From positions 1,641,662 through 1,705,661 of the forward strand of contig CM119264.1 of the NCBI GenBank assembly GCA_051294375.1: 64,000 bases of DNA, given 5' to 3'. Positions 28,201-63,377 of this stretch are shown here, in pieces. The stretch's first letter is position 1; each line of letters begins with the position of its first letter. Both the position numbers and the translations under genes were made by a program. Source of the stretch: Paraspadella gotoi (taxonomy: Eukaryota > Chaetognatha). The notes beneath the pieces are model-generated. The model was not told the origin of the DNA and searched no databases. It saw nothing but the letters and a program-made list of their open reading frames with translations.

Positions 28201-31113
28201 CTGTGGGCGAGATGTGGATCGGGGATTGGGAGATGTGGATCGAGGATTGGGAGATGTGGATCGGGGATTGGGAGATGTGGATCGTGATTTTCATGGATTT
28301 TGATTAAAATTTAGGAATAGTGAGTCGGTGCCTAAATCCCGAAGTTCTTCGCTCCCTCGCCCGCAATTCAAGGAATCCCGACTTGAGGGTTTTAATCACT
28401 AATAAGGAAGTTCAAAACGCTTGCTTGGATTTTATCTGGCAAGGGAATAGAAGCTTCAAGCAGCAAAAGCATTTATTTTATTATTAATGGTAAAGTTTTA
28501 AAGTACTTGGCTGGTTGTAATGTTCATTCATAAGCTCAAGATCAAAAGTATGCACTTTTAAACTTTTAATATGTTGAATTTCAATAAATATCACCGCATT
28601 TAATAATTTAGGACTTTTACTAGTTAAGCGTTTCTTTCCAGACATTTTTAAATCGGAAAAGAGGCCCCACTCTTTTTACAAATAATTTTGGTGAATTTTT
28701 TTTCACAAAAAAATATATATTTCATCTCACCGAAATTTTGATTGAATTTGTGATGATGAAAATCGTGAGCTTCGGGCGAAGGAAGAAGAGGAAAGTGATA
28801 TCCGCTGTGAGAGATTGTAGTCTGCAAGATGGCAATGCCATACCAGAACCAAGCCGTTGCCAGATGGCATCGAGAGACGAACACGCCTAAGACCAGCGGA
28901 CCTAAAATGGCGAAGAGAAGATTAAGAGTGACGGACAGAAAGAGAAGTTTGTGGACAGACGGACTGATAGACAGAATTTTAGACAAATGAACATACTTAC
29001 AGATTGACGGACTGACGGACAGATTTGAGGACGAATAATAGAATCGCAGAGAGACGAACAGACAGAAAGATTTGACGGGAGACGATCAGATTCCGTAAAT
29101 GACGTACCGATGGACAGATTTGAGGTCATACTGACACATTCGCGAACAGAAGGACATGGAGACACACTAACGGACTGACGTATAGTCAGATTAACAGACA
29201 GATTTACACTAAGACAGATTTTACAGATTGACAAAGACTGACCGACGTTGGATAGAATATGTTCGATCGGGTGACAATAGATGGAGACGACTCCGATGGG
29301 CGCCGTCCACTCGTGGTGAACTTTGTGAACGTATTTGTAGATTCGCGGGTGATGCAAGAGTCTGTGAATGTGAATTCAAATATAAATGTGATTGTGAAAG
29401 TCTCAATCACAAGTATGATGACCCTCGGATGTAATTTCGCCCCACGAATTAACGTGATGGCGAAAATTGTCAAAGTTTAGGGTTGGAAATTAAGGGCGGG
29501 GCTAAACTTTCAAATTAAAACAACGACAAAAATTAGATTTTAAGTTTTATATTCGCAGTTTTTCGATAAGTAAATAGAAATAAAATTGGAGGTTTTTTTA
29601 ATCATGATATTTTGCTCCCCCCTTCCCTCACGATGTCACAAAACGAACCTGTGAGCGTAATAAAAGCAAATCTCCTCGACCAGAACGCAAAAGGCCAACT
29701 GCAACAATGACCAGTGGAAGTCAGGCAACTCTCTGGAGGCGGACATGCCTCGCCAGACCAAGACAGGGTGCACCAGAGCCAGAAAAGGCAAAGTCACGAA
29801 GAATTGATTAAACAAAACCTGAAATAATTGAGATTTTTTATTGTTGTTGTTTGTACGGTTTGTATGGTTACAAAATGTCTATTATTTTTTGAATAAAGTC
29901 TAAAACTTATATGCACACAGTATGTTGTTATATGTTGGGACATAGATGGGTGATGTGATTTTGTTTATTTTTAGTTAATTTTAAGGTTAGCGGTAATAAG
30001 GTTAAGTGGTGCCAATCGTGACGTTTTAGTTTGGCTGATCTCTTCACCTCGTACTTGTTACCTCTTCCTGTCCTTTCCGTCTCTCTCACTTCCCTCTTCT
30101 CTCCCTTGCATACATTTCCTCTCTCTTTCTCCCTCTCTCCCTCTCTCTCCCTATCTCTCTCCCTCTTACCCTCTACTGTTGACACATTTCCTAGCCTTCT
30201 TTGATCAACAGGGAATTCTGCATCTTCCTGAACTTAAACTGACGAAACCCATTGAGAGAGGAGTCACGAGTTTGGTCGAGCAGGAGGAGGAGGCTGTTGG
30301 CCAGCCAGAAATACGGACTGACATTGGGAGGGAAGAAGACAATCAATCAGTCCAATCAATCAATCACGATAAATCAATAAATAAACAAACGATCAATTTG
30401 TCAATCAATCAATAAATCTATAAATCAATAAAATATAAGAAATGAATAATCAATCATTACTCACAAAACATCGACTAATTATATTAATAATATATAATTT
30501 ATATTATTTAATATATTAATAATTCTCGCAATCACCAAATATATTACTTGATCATTAAATAAATAAATTAATCTCTCAATAATAAATTCACTAATCAATT
30601 TATCAATTTATCTACTAATCAGTAATCGTTCTATCAAATCATTCATTCAATCAATATATCAATCAATTGCTTGTCACTTACTCGTTTCTAAAATAACTGT
30701 TCCGTAGACTTGCATGGCGAAAAAGTCATCTCCAAACATCTGACAAACCCTTCCCCAGATGCCCGTCCAGAAGTCGTCTGNNNNNNNNNNNNNNNNNNNN
30801 NNNNNNNNNNNNNNNNNNNNNNNNNNNNNNNNNNNNNNNNNNNNNNNNNNNNNNNNNNNNNNNNNNNNNNNNNNNNNNNNNNNNNNNNNNNNNNNNNNNN
30901 NNNNNNNNNNNNNNNNNNNNNNNNNNNNNNNNNNNNNNNNNNNNNNNNNNNNNNNNNNNNNNNNNNNNNNNNNNNNNNNNNNNNNNNNNNNNNNNNNNNN
31001 NNNNNNNNNNNNNNNNNNNNNNNNNNNNNNNNNNNNNNNNNNNNNNNNNNNNNNNNNNNNNNNNNNNNNNNNNNNNNNNNNNNNNNNNNNNNNNNNNNNN
31101 NNNNNNNNNNNNN

Positions 31114-31147
<34 letters not shown>

Positions 31148-31462
31148 TACATTATTCATCTCGCAGTTTTTAATCAATTAAAGGTATTAATTAAAATAAA
31201 GTTACATCCCGCGCGATTTAAAATTCGCAAGGAAGATCCTAACTAACATCTCTTGCATGTCTCACCATTGCAATGAATTCCTCAGCGCCAGAATGACGAC
31301 CAAAGCCGTTGCGAAGATGAAGACGCCTTTGCTGATGGATTGGCAGATGCTGCCAGAATCCGATGCTGAAGGCAACGGTTCCATCTGCGTCGATGACATT
31401 TGCTCCTTTGTCGCGGGAAATTGCGTCGCAGGATTGTCCTTGTTTTCTTTGGTCGTTGCCAT
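28031..31462 (-). CDS. FAXDC2: fatty acid hydroxylase domain-containing protein 2-like, seven exons
   Basis: A membrane di-iron hydroxylase of the fatty acid hydroxylase/sterol desaturase superfamily. Exons (minus strand): 31462-31266 with the start codon and first membrane segment; 30780-30682, its 5' part lost in a gap; about 30317-30190; 29818-29649; 29361-29243; 28901-28731; 28200-28031 with the stop. The last four join in perfect phase. They carry the three histidine boxes, HRLLHH across an intron, HKVHH, and HDFHH, plus HEWTAPIG, HPIEH, HSGYH, FNQNFG and GxLDRLHGTD, all typical of FAXDC2, an ER enzyme linked to sterol or sphingolipid metabolism. Two upstream joins do not resolve: the 30682 donor and 30317 acceptor differ in phase, and the third exon shifts frame after its MQN codons. 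All active-site residues are intact, so I favour assembly indels over a pseudogene. Confidence 0.85.
28205..28295. repeat. 22-bp minisatellite at a splice acceptor
   Basis: Four copies of GAGATGTGGATCGGGGATTGG immediately upstream (minus sense) of exon 7. On the minus strand the unit is CCAATCCCCGATCCACATCTC and supplies the weak pyrimidine tract. Confidence 0.85.
28731..28901 (-). CDS. FAXDC2: FAXDC2-like exon 6 (third histidine box)
   Basis: Phase 1 at both ends, acceptor ATTTTAG, donor GTGAGA. Encodes PLVLG, a hydrophobic segment (TAWFWYGIAILQTTISHSGYH), LPSPEAHDFHHHKFNQNFG. The HSGYH and HDFHH histidines are iron ligands in the family. Confidence 0.9.
28902..29242. repeat. intron filled with GACGGACAGATT-like repeats
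   Basis: Loose 20-35 base periods around CGGACTGACGGACAGATTTGA, in the same GAC-tetranucleotide style as the tracts inside both MITE families. Confidence 0.7.
29243..29361 (-). CDS. FAXDC2: FAXDC2-like exon 5 (first and second histidine boxes)
   Basis: Acceptor ATTCACAG, donor GTCAGT. The codon split with exon 4 yields AHRLLHHPRIYKYVHKVHHEW, then TAPIGVVSIYCHPIEH. HxxxHH and HxxHH are both here. Confidence 0.9.
29649..29818 (-). CDS. FAXDC2: FAXDC2-like exon 4
   Basis: Acceptor ATTATTTCAG, donor GTTCGT. Encodes VLFNQF, a hydrophobic segment, LPDFHWSLLQLAFCVLVEE and FYYAH, the family block leading into the first histidine box. Confidence 0.9.
29820..30180. other. intron of the FAXDC2-like gene
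   Basis: AT-rich, then CT-rich (30095-30175). A good GTAAGA donor at about 30170 (minus sense) lies in an alternative frame of the preceding exon and may be the true splice site if that exon carries an indel error. Confidence 0.4.
30190..30317 (-). CDS. FAXDC2: FAXDC2-like exon 3, with an apparent frameshift
   Basis: After acceptor AATGTCAG the frame reads PYFWLANSLLLLLDQT, then FRQFKFRKMQN, matching a membrane helix and the basic KYKIQ-type loop of the family. It then runs into TAG. In the next frame the sequence PVDQRRLGN appears, where the family has N-x-PVD. The shift sits in a CCC run (TTCCCTG), so a lost C is the simplest explanation. The donor is uncertain. Confidence 0.65.
30335..30680. 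repeat. AATCAATC/AATAAATC tetranucleotide-rich intron
   Basis: Long degenerate (AATC)n and (TTAATA)n stretches between FAXDC2-like exons 2 and 3. Confidence 0.8.
30682..30780 (-). CDS. FAXDC2: FAXDC2-like exon 2, 5' end in a gap
   Basis: Frame reads DDFWTGIWGRVCQMFGDD, then FFAMQVYGTVILET, before donor GTAAGT at 30681. FWTGxW and the YGT strand fit the family between TM1 and TM2. The acceptor lies in or beside the 333-base gap (30781-31113), which exits in (ATT)n. Confidence 0.7.
31266..31462 (-). CDS. FAXDC2: FAXDC2-like exon 1 (start codon, TM1)
   Basis: ATG at 31462 opens a 45-residue polar N terminus rich in Thr/Ser/Glu, then a hydrophobic helix GVFIFATALVVILAL. Donor GTGAGA at 31265. 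I chose this ATG because it is the first in frame, begins MATTKEN in a purine-rich context, and an N-terminal helix of this kind starts the family. Confidence 0.75.
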
Positions 31463-31479
31463 CTCTTCTTTGGTGAGTA

Positions 31480-31682
31480 GACGAGACCGGATAGATAGAG
31501 ATAGAGATGAGAGATTGTCTGAGATNNNNNNNNNNNNNNNNNNNNNNNNNNNNNNNNNNNNNNNNNNNNNNNNNNNNNNNNNNNNNNNNNNNNNNNNNNN
31601 NNNNNNNNNNNNNNNNNNNNNNNNNNNNNNNNNNNNNNNNNNNNNNNNNNNNNNNNNNNNNNNNNNNNNNNNNNNNNNNNNN

Positions 31683-31717
<35 letters not shown>

Positions 31718-31730
31718 CTCCGTGATCCGC
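31480..31730. repeat. (GA)n with assembly gap upstream of the FAXDC2-like start
   Basis: 157 N (31526-31682) between GATAGAGAT and pure GA. It lies in the promoter-proximal region of the minus-strand gene. Confidence 0.8.
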
Positions 31731-31799
31731 TTAAAAAAGGAAAATTTCGGAAGGTCGAAAACATGAATGGACTGGCAGAGAAAAGGAATGGAATTACGT

Positions 31800-32640
31800 C
31801 GTCGTCGTCGTCGTCGTTTTACATGAGAATCTGTAGGCGGCGGTAGTAGTCCTTTCTCATTCCTTTTTCGCGACGAATGAACAAAAGAACATCGACTTTG
31901 GCAGAAAAGGAAATTATTTAAATTTATTCAAGTTTATTCCGTTTCTTTTTTGGTAAATATGTCCTTTTTACATTCATGATTTTTTGTATGTGTGTATTGT
32001 TTTGAAAGTTTGAACTTGTCAGGCTTAAAGATGAGACAATCTCATGTCGTCGAATTACTAGTATATGACAGATTTTCAGGAATTAATATTAACAGATTAT
32101 CAATTTATACTATTCTTTTGGAACTTTGCCTCAAGCAAAAGTGAAATCAAATATGATTTAAAATCTAAGCTTTCGGCTGAAGTTAGTACGTATTTGATGT
32201 ATCATTCTTATTTTGTAAATATTAAATTGTTGAATTCTAACGCGAAATTTTTTGTTTGAGTTAACTAACTATCCTATAAAAACTTTTATTCTAAAGATAT
32301 AGAAGAAATATACTACTAATTCTATTTCCTAAAAAATTATCAATATAAGCTAAAACCACATGAGAAAAATTAAGGTTGGATGATTATTGGTTAATCATAA
32401 TTAACAAAAAAAGAAAACTTTAGATTCCGAAATATTTTCCTTCAAATTTTGACAAAGTTGTTAAACTTTTAAAATTAAGTAAATAAAAAAAAGATAATTA
32501 AAAATTAAATCTTAGAAACAGTTCATTTTTCTTTTTATTGAACGCATAGGCAAAAAAAAAGGACATAGAGATGCCATCAATAAAACATTGTTTTGGTTAA
32601 ATCTTTGTTAGTTCATTTCACGTTTTCCTTCTGTTTTTTT
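31800..32640. other. spacer between the CACNG-like stop and the FAXDC2-like start
   Basis: (GTC)n at 31798-31818 and AT-rich unique sequence. A minus-strand AATAAA near 32538, about 105 bases after the stop at 32645, is a plausible polyadenylation signal for the CACNG-like gene. Confidence 0.45.
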
Positions 32641-32644
32641 TTTC

Positions 32645-57315
<24,671 letters not shown>

Positions 57316-57387
<72 letters not shown>

Positions 57388-57388
57388 T
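57316..57388. repeat. (GA)n microsatellite at a splice acceptor
   Basis: 70 bases of GA (CT on the minus strand) directly supply the pyrimidine tract of the exon at 57315. Confidence 0.95.
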
Positions 57389-57649
57389 AATGATTTTCTA
57401 TAATAGAAAAAGACGCGAGGACATCAACTATAATTTTAGTTTTAGGGAACGTGATATCCTTGTGAATTGATTTTTAAGTCAGAGGAAACGAAAGAAAGAG
57501 AAGGCACATAGAAAGAATCTTGCCGTGAAAACTAAGGACAGATAGTTATGATCAGTTTTACTTGTCAATTGTATGTTGTCTATGAAATTGGTGCAACGAA
57601 CATGAAATCATAGATTCAATACATAAGCTTTCTTGCCTCTGTTTTTTGA

Positions 57650-57790
57650 CAGGCTATTTCTCTTACAAGATAATAACTAAGCAGGACCCTACTAGCTTTC
57701 GATCAAAACTCTCTCACAGTCCAGCTTTTTAACTCCCTGACCTTCAGCCTTCCCTATCAATTCAGTACAGTACAGTACAGTACAGTTCAT
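57650..57790. mobile_element. diverged SINE-like fragment and CAGTA repeat
   Basis: AGATAATAACTAAGCAGGACC, CTTTCGATCAAAACTCTCTC and TTCCCTATCAATTCAGT resemble the 39.06-39.18 kb repeat; (CAGTA)n at 57763-57786 follows. Confidence 0.5.
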
Positions 57791-57938
57791 TGAAAATGAC
57801 TGAAGGGAAAAAGACTTTTATTTGAAAAACGACGGAAAATCGTTTCATATTTTATTTCATTTTCTTTTTTTATTTCCAGGTTAAAAAAAAATAACGCAGT
57901 TTATGGAAAATCGTCAACGCAACACCTGCGCTTCTCTT

Positions 57939-57939
<1 letters not shown>

Positions 57940-58015
<76 letters not shown>
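57940..58015. repeat. (CGT)n microsatellite, 75 bp
   Basis: Perfect CGT/GTC trinucleotide. Confidence 0.97.
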
Positions 58016-58483
58016 GTTTGTTCTTAACAAAATTAACGTCGAATATCATCCAAGATTTTTTCTTTCTATTTCTTTAATACTAATATTAATATTAACAGTA
58101 ATTGTAACTTTATTGATCAAAGATTGGCTTAATCTTTATGTTTCTTTGTTTTTCTTTCTGTTTTGTTTTGTTTTATTTAGTTATTTGTATGTTATTCCCA
58201 CTGCATTGAAATATTTAATGAACGATGCTCTGTTGATTTTAGATATAGTGTCTTGTTTGTTTGTTTATTTTTTTTGTTTTGCTTTTGGTTTTAATTTTTT
58301 TAGTTTGTTTTTTTTTCTTCATTTTTTAATTTTTTCTTTTGTTAGTTCTGTTTGTTTTGTCTATTTTGTTTATATTGTTTTGTTATTTTTGTTCATTTTT
58401 TTCCCTTTATTTTATTCCGAGAAAGGTCGATCAGACGAAGGTCTAGGCTCGAGGGATCAATTCTCCAAAACGACCCATGATTG

Positions 58484-58485
<2 letters not shown>
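58016..58485. other. T-rich stretch, no gene seen
   Basis: T-rich low complexity (TTTTGTTTTG type). The long plus-strand open frame is Phe/Leu-rich and lacks splice or start support. Confidence 0.5.

Positions 58486-58486
<1 letters not shown>

Positions 58487-58562
<76 letters not shown>
58487..58562. repeat. (GA)n microsatellite
   Basis: 75 bases of GA. Confidence 0.95.
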
Positions 58563-58564
<2 letters not shown>

Positions 58565-58739
58565 CTGGCTCTTGAACGAAAAGCTGCTTTGAAAGGGAAG
58601 AGAAAAATGTCGGTTAAAAATATTAAAGGAAAAAAAGTCTATAAAAACTTTGATATTGAAAAAAATTTTATAGTTCATAGTATATTGTAGCGGTAGTATT
58701 TCATACCCCGTTACTCGTCCGAGAACTCGCGGCATCGTC

Positions 58740-58870
58740 ATCCACAAAATAGCTATAATATAATATTGGTTGTACCAATTTCATAATATAATATAATCAT
58801 ATTGGTTGTACCAATTTCATAATATAATATAATTAAATATAATATAATATAATATAATATATAATATTAA
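58740..58870. repeat. TATAATATAATATTGGTTGTACC repeat
   Basis: A 40-50 base unit (ATTGGTTGTACCAATTTCATAATATAATATAAT split over two copies) ending in (AATAT)n. Confidence 0.8.
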
Positions 58871-59364
58871 AAAAAGTTGAAGTAAAAGAATGAAAAATTT
58901 TGAATCGAAAATGAATATAAATGAAGGAGGAAAGAAATAAAACTAAGAGTGAGAAAGAATAGAAATAAATTTAAAAATAATTATAAACTTAAAAAGATCT
59001 CTATCGGTTTATCATTTTTTATAATCTTTACTACTTTGGGCGAATATTATTAAAAACGTCCGACTTAGCATATTAAAGGATAATTAGCTTTAGAAGTTAT
59101 GATGGGTGAAAAATCTTTCAGTCAAAAATTAAAATGTTGCAGCAGCAGCAGAAAACTCTATTTTCTTAAGATATACACAACAGTGCCCCTTATTAGAGAC
59201 ATTCATTATGACCACAAGGGAACTCTTTCTTAATACATGTCAAGACATTGAACCTGAGATCACTAGAGTGAACTGTAGCAGTAGTTTTTTCCCGGGTGTA
59301 AAAATATAGGTATATATTATTTTTTTCTGTTGCTGCATTTCTCGAATCAGTTATTTATTTCATA

Positions 59365-59655
59365 AGCTTCTGGTGGTTCTATCACCACAGATGGATTAAA
59401 GCTGTTCTTTCGCAGCGCCTTCAGTGGCTCAGTCGACTATTGCACCATCCCAATGTGCGTCCCTGGTTCGAGCCCTGAGGTTGTCATGTAGAAAGTGGGA
59501 TGGACAGAGTAACCCGCCTGTAGTCAAGGGCCTAATGCCAGATCCAAAGCTCTGGACTACATGAACATGCTGTCTTCCTGTCACCACGAGGTGACACCGC
59601 TGCGGGTGTGGCGCCCTGTAAAAAACCAGCCTCTTCAAGCTTACGTAGGAATAAA
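59365..59655 (+). mobile_element. tRNA-derived SINE, family B
   Basis: Leader CTTCTGGTGGTTCTATCACC, CAGATGGATTAAAGCTGTTC. Then A box TGGCTCAGTCGA (59425-59436) and B box GGTTCGAGCCC (59465-59475), 29 bases apart as in tRNA genes. Body GTAACCCGCCTGTAGTCAAGG, GCCAGATCCAAAGCTCTGGAC. A reverse fragment of the leader is at 21.4 kb. Confidence 0.75.
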
Positions 59656-59759
59656 ATATCCACGAGAGAATATCTCTTAAGTCTTGTCAATTTCTCTCTC
59701 TCTCTCTATCTGTTTTCTTGAGTCTAGCTATTGTGAATATTCACACTTTCCAAACTCAC

Positions 59760-59874
59760 AAAGAAGTTAATATCAGGGTCGTCCATTGTGGGTTTTTCAA
59801 AGGCCGCCTCCATCAAATTTTTCTCAGATTTTGTCAAAAGAAATAAAAGCTCTTGAAACCTGATTCTTTTTGAG

Positions 59875-59885
<11 letters not shown>
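59760..59885 (-). CDS. possible exon or gene start (unknown)
   Basis: On the minus strand a frame reads FQELLFLLTKSEKNLMEAAF, then EKPTMDDPDINFF, and meets a strong GTGAGT donor at 59759. An ATG at 59813 would give an 18-residue start exon. The upstream boundary runs into a microsatellite and lacks a pyrimidine tract, which favours the start-exon reading. It does not supply the missing CACNG TM1, and its phase (0) does not fit the 57315 exon. No family recognised. Confidence 0.3.
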
Positions 59886-59914
<29 letters not shown>

Positions 59915-59943
59915 AAATCTCTCTCTATCTCTCTCTTAAAGCT

Positions 59944-59981
<38 letters not shown>

Positions 59982-60022
59982 AAATCTTTCTATCACTCTA
60001 TCTCTATCTCTCTCCTTTAAAG

Positions 60023-60073
<51 letters not shown>

Positions 60074-60185
60074 CTCTCTCTCTCTCTCTTTAAAATCTCT
60101 CTCTATCTCTCTCTCTCTATCTCTCTCTCTCTCTCTCTTTCTTTAACTCTCTCTCCCTCGCTGTCTCTCTCTCACTATCTGTCTT
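59878..60185. repeat. compound (CT)n/CTTTAAA microsatellite
   Basis: 300 bases of CT arrays with repeated TCTTTAAATCTC and CTCTAT interruptions every 50-60 bases, a higher-order repeat. Confidence 0.9.
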
Positions 60186-60246
60186 TTCCACTCTCATACT
60201 TTTTCAAAGTGAAAATAACTAAATTAGTTTGACTGAGATGAAACGC

Positions 60247-60540
60247 CAATCTCTCTCTCTCTCTCTCTCTTTCCTTCTTTTTCTTCTTTTTCTTCTTCTT
60301 CTTCTCCTTCTTCTTCTTTTTCCTCAAACGTGTGGTGTCTTCTGTTTTGGTGCAAAAAAGTTTTTCTGCGTGCGCCAGCGCGCCTCTGTGTTGAGTAAAC
60401 AAACGGACTAAAGATAAATAAAAGAGCAACCAAAGAAAATTGAGGAGTAGACGATGGGAAAGAGAGAGAGAAAGAGAGAGAGAGGGAGGGAGGGAAAGAG
60501 AGGGAGGGGGAGAGAGAGACAAAGAGAGAGACAGTGAAAA
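60247..60540. other. (CT)n, CTT-rich and GA-rich tracts
   Basis: CT/TTC at 60247-60330 and GA/GGGA at 60458-60535. No gene seen between them. Confidence 0.6.
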
Positions 60541-60629
60541 AAAAAGTTTGGGCAAACATTCCCGGGTCCCGGTTAAATTAATCAATTATTTAATTAATTA
60601 ATTAATTAAAATAAAAAGGAAACCTTTTT

Positions 60630-60794
60630 TTTCATTTAAAATCATTTCCACTCGGACGATTCCATCGAAACTTTATTTCCAGCTTAATCATGATTTCTTT
60701 ACCCACACACAAACTTTCAAGTAAATCTCCGTTGATGAGTAATTGGCGTTTAAAGCTGAGGGAGTACTGACAGACGGACGGACATCGGTTTTTG

Positions 60795-60825
<31 letters not shown>

Positions 60826-60960
60826 TTTTTGTATAATTTATCATAATTCCGTCTTGTGACATGATCTTTGTTACTTAGCGACAAAATCTTTGGGTTGGGC
60901 CGTCGGACCGACAAAGTTACTTGTAGAGCCGAAATCTGCTGAAAGCAATTCTGGCTTAAA
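60630..60960 (+). mobile_element. MITE-like element, family 2, with internal T/G expansion
   Basis: ACCCACACACAAACTTTCAAG, GTAATTGGCGTTTAAAGCTGA, GACAGACGGACGGACATC, then (TTTTG)n at 60790-60830, TATAATTTATCATAATTCCG, GACATGATCTTTGTTACTTAG and GGACCGACAAAGTTACTTGT. It ends GAAATCTGCTGAAAGCA. Confidence 0.6.
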
Positions 60961-60994
60961 AGAAAAAGAGAAAAAAAGAAAGAAAGAAAGAAAA

Positions 60995-61004
60995 ACAAAA
61001 AAAA

Positions 61005-61075
<71 letters not shown>

Positions 61076-61098
61076 ATATAGAAAGAAAGAAAGAAAAA

Positions 61099-61150
<52 letters not shown>

Positions 61151-61155
61151 AAAAA
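60995..61155. repeat. (AAAT)n then (GAAA)n microsatellites
   Basis: TAAA at 60999-61075 and GAAA at 61080-61152. Confidence 0.97.
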
Positions 61156-61162
61156 GGACGGA

Positions 61163-61246
61163 CCAAGAGAAAACATAAATCCCTTCTTCTTTTTCTGACA
61201 TAAAAACTTCGAAATCTATTTGACGACCATCTGCGGTTATGATGAC
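61163..61246 (-). CDS. possible exon, unknown protein
   Basis: Acceptor TTCCTTGCAG then VIITADGRQIDFEVFM and EKEEGIYVFSW, an amphipathic beta-strand-like composition. The downstream side runs into GTCC with no canonical donor, so support is one-sided. No family recognised. Confidence 0.25.
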
Positions 61247-61439
61247 CTGCAAGGAAGCTTCTCGTGGTTTTCCTTGCAACTTTTTTGCTTTTTTTTTCAT
61301 GAGAGAAAGAGGAAGAAGTGATGATGACCTTAATGACATTAGTAGTAATGAAAACATCAATGTCTTTACTAGTGATGATGACTTTTATAACATTACTAGT
61401 GATGATACCAATAATGACATTTTTAGTGATGATAATGTG

Positions 61440-61590
61440 ATGACGACGTTGATGACATCACTAATGATGATAACATTGATGACATTACTAGTAATGATAA
61501 CGTTGATGACATTACTAGTGATGATAACGTCGATGACATTACTAGTGATGATAATGTTGATGACATTACTAGTGATGATATTTACAAATC
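61440..61590. repeat. 27-bp minisatellite
   Basis: Five to six copies of GATGACATTACTAGTGATGA, then TAACGTT. Diverged shorter units extend upstream to about 61310. Confidence 0.9.
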
Positions 61591-61674
61591 TCTCTTCCAA
61601 TGTTAAATCCTTGAAACGTCTTTAATCTTTAGTATGTAAGTCTTAGTGTTAATCATATATATATATATATATAT

Positions 61675-61676
61675 AA

Positions 61677-61762
<86 letters not shown>

Positions 61763-61770
61763 CCCTTCCA
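61675..61770. repeat. (AT)n and (CT)n microsatellites
   Basis: AT at 61656-61673, CT from 61677 with TCT interruptions. A (GA)n array follows at 61904-61985. Confidence 0.95.
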
Positions 61771-61915
61771 CTGCGCGCCCTCCCGAATTAAATTATTCAT
61801 GAAAAATCTTCCAGAAAAGGAAAGAGTTAGAAACGTCATTAGGATGGAAAGGTTTTTTAAGATCCGAGAACCAAAAAAGAAATCATCACTATTAACTAAA
61901 TGATAGAGAGAGAGA

Positions 61916-61982
<67 letters not shown>

Positions 61983-62101
61983 CAGGACAGAGACAGAGAG
62001 AGCCTTAATTTTTTCCCAGTTTTATTTGCCTAAATTAAAGCAACTTAATCAGTGAGACTCTTTAACTTTTCCCGATAAAACTTCCCCGTTTTTGATCTCA
62101 G

Positions 62102-62187
62102 ACTCGGCGCCAATTTCCGGTCAGAACCAACGGGAATTTTATTGCAAAAAATCTCTTCCATCTGCCCGACTCTCGATTCATCAAATT
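62102..62187 (+). CDS. possible exon, unknown protein
   Basis: A good acceptor (CCCCGTTTTTGATCTCAG) and a good GTAAGT donor bound 86 bases. All three frames are open (for example RRQFPVRTNGNFIAKNLF or SAPISGQNQREFYC), so the frame is undecided. No match recognised. Confidence 0.25.
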
Positions 62188-62568
62188 GTAAGTGGAGCGA
62201 AGAGACGACAGGATCGCGTGGCGCAATGGCGAGGGTCGCTTTGCTTTTGCTTTTACTTTTGCTTTGCTATGCTTTGCTTTCGCTTTTGATTTTGCTCTTG
62301 CTTTTGTTTGCATCTATTTTTTTTGCTATATTTTAATTTTAAATTTTGCGTCACCTTGTTTTTCTTTATCTTTCATTTTCGATTTTTGGACCCTTCCATC
62401 TCAGCTTATCTCACTGGACCTCACCTCCAGACCTGACCCGACTTCACTTACCAAATAATCTACGATCGATGACTCGTCCAAAATTCTTTTCCGAATTCGT
62501 AGTTTCTGTCTTTTCCTTTATCTTATCGTCGCATTTGACCAAAAGCTATGATGACCCGGAATCCATTT

Positions 62569-62640
<72 letters not shown>
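62569..62640. repeat. (CT)n microsatellite
   Basis: About 70 bases of CT. Confidence 0.95.
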
Positions 62641-62641
<1 letters not shown>

Positions 62642-62879
62642 CGTGACCTTTCACCCTTGCCTTCAATGGCGTCCGTGAGGCTGTGAGTTTCACACAGGGT
62701 GAAACAGTTGTGGTTTTGGTGACTCAACGGTTCACGATGTGAAGTAAAAATACAATTCGCTTATATTTTTTGTTGTTGGTGATAATCCTCCTTTTAACTT
62801 AAGAACAAAGAGCCGTCATGGAATAAAATGGAATAACATGGATAACGGTGCTTAAATCTTGCTAACTTGTTTTTCCTCA

Positions 62880-63240
62880 TTTCTACTTCAAGGTATTGCG
62901 CCACTGTTACGCATTAATTAATTATCATCGGACTTCCTTAGTATAACATGAATCATTGCTAAAACTACAAATAATAAAATAATTATTTAGATATTAATTG
63001 AACAACAAAACAAACATAATCATTTGCCGAGGTAAAATTTTAATATTAACCCTTCATGGCTATAGAATAAAATATCAAAATTTAATCAGAATTCGACAAT
63101 ATGCAAATGAGATTGAGGAACAATAATAACAAAATTGATGGAGTATTACCAGAGTTACAGGCATGTTAAACGAAATTAGTCTGAAATCAACAAGCAGTCA
63201 GACGGACTGACCCACCGAAAAGTTACTTATAGAATTGCAA
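62880..63240. other. AT-rich stretch with MITE fragments
   Basis: CAAGGTATTGCGCCACTGTTA (62890-62910) resembles the start of MITE family 1. GTCAGACGGACTGACCCACC (63196-63215) resembles the middle of family 2. CAATATGCAAATGAGATT is at 63097-63114. No gene seen. Confidence 0.45.
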
Positions 63241-63377
63241 AAAAGAATGCAACCACACGCTTAATATTCTTTGCATCCCGAATCGTATACGGGTCTTTGG
63301 TTCGCATATTTCGTTTGTTCATCGGTTTTTTCTGTCATAAAAACTCGTCCTTGGAGAAAAACCATTTTCTCCACAAG

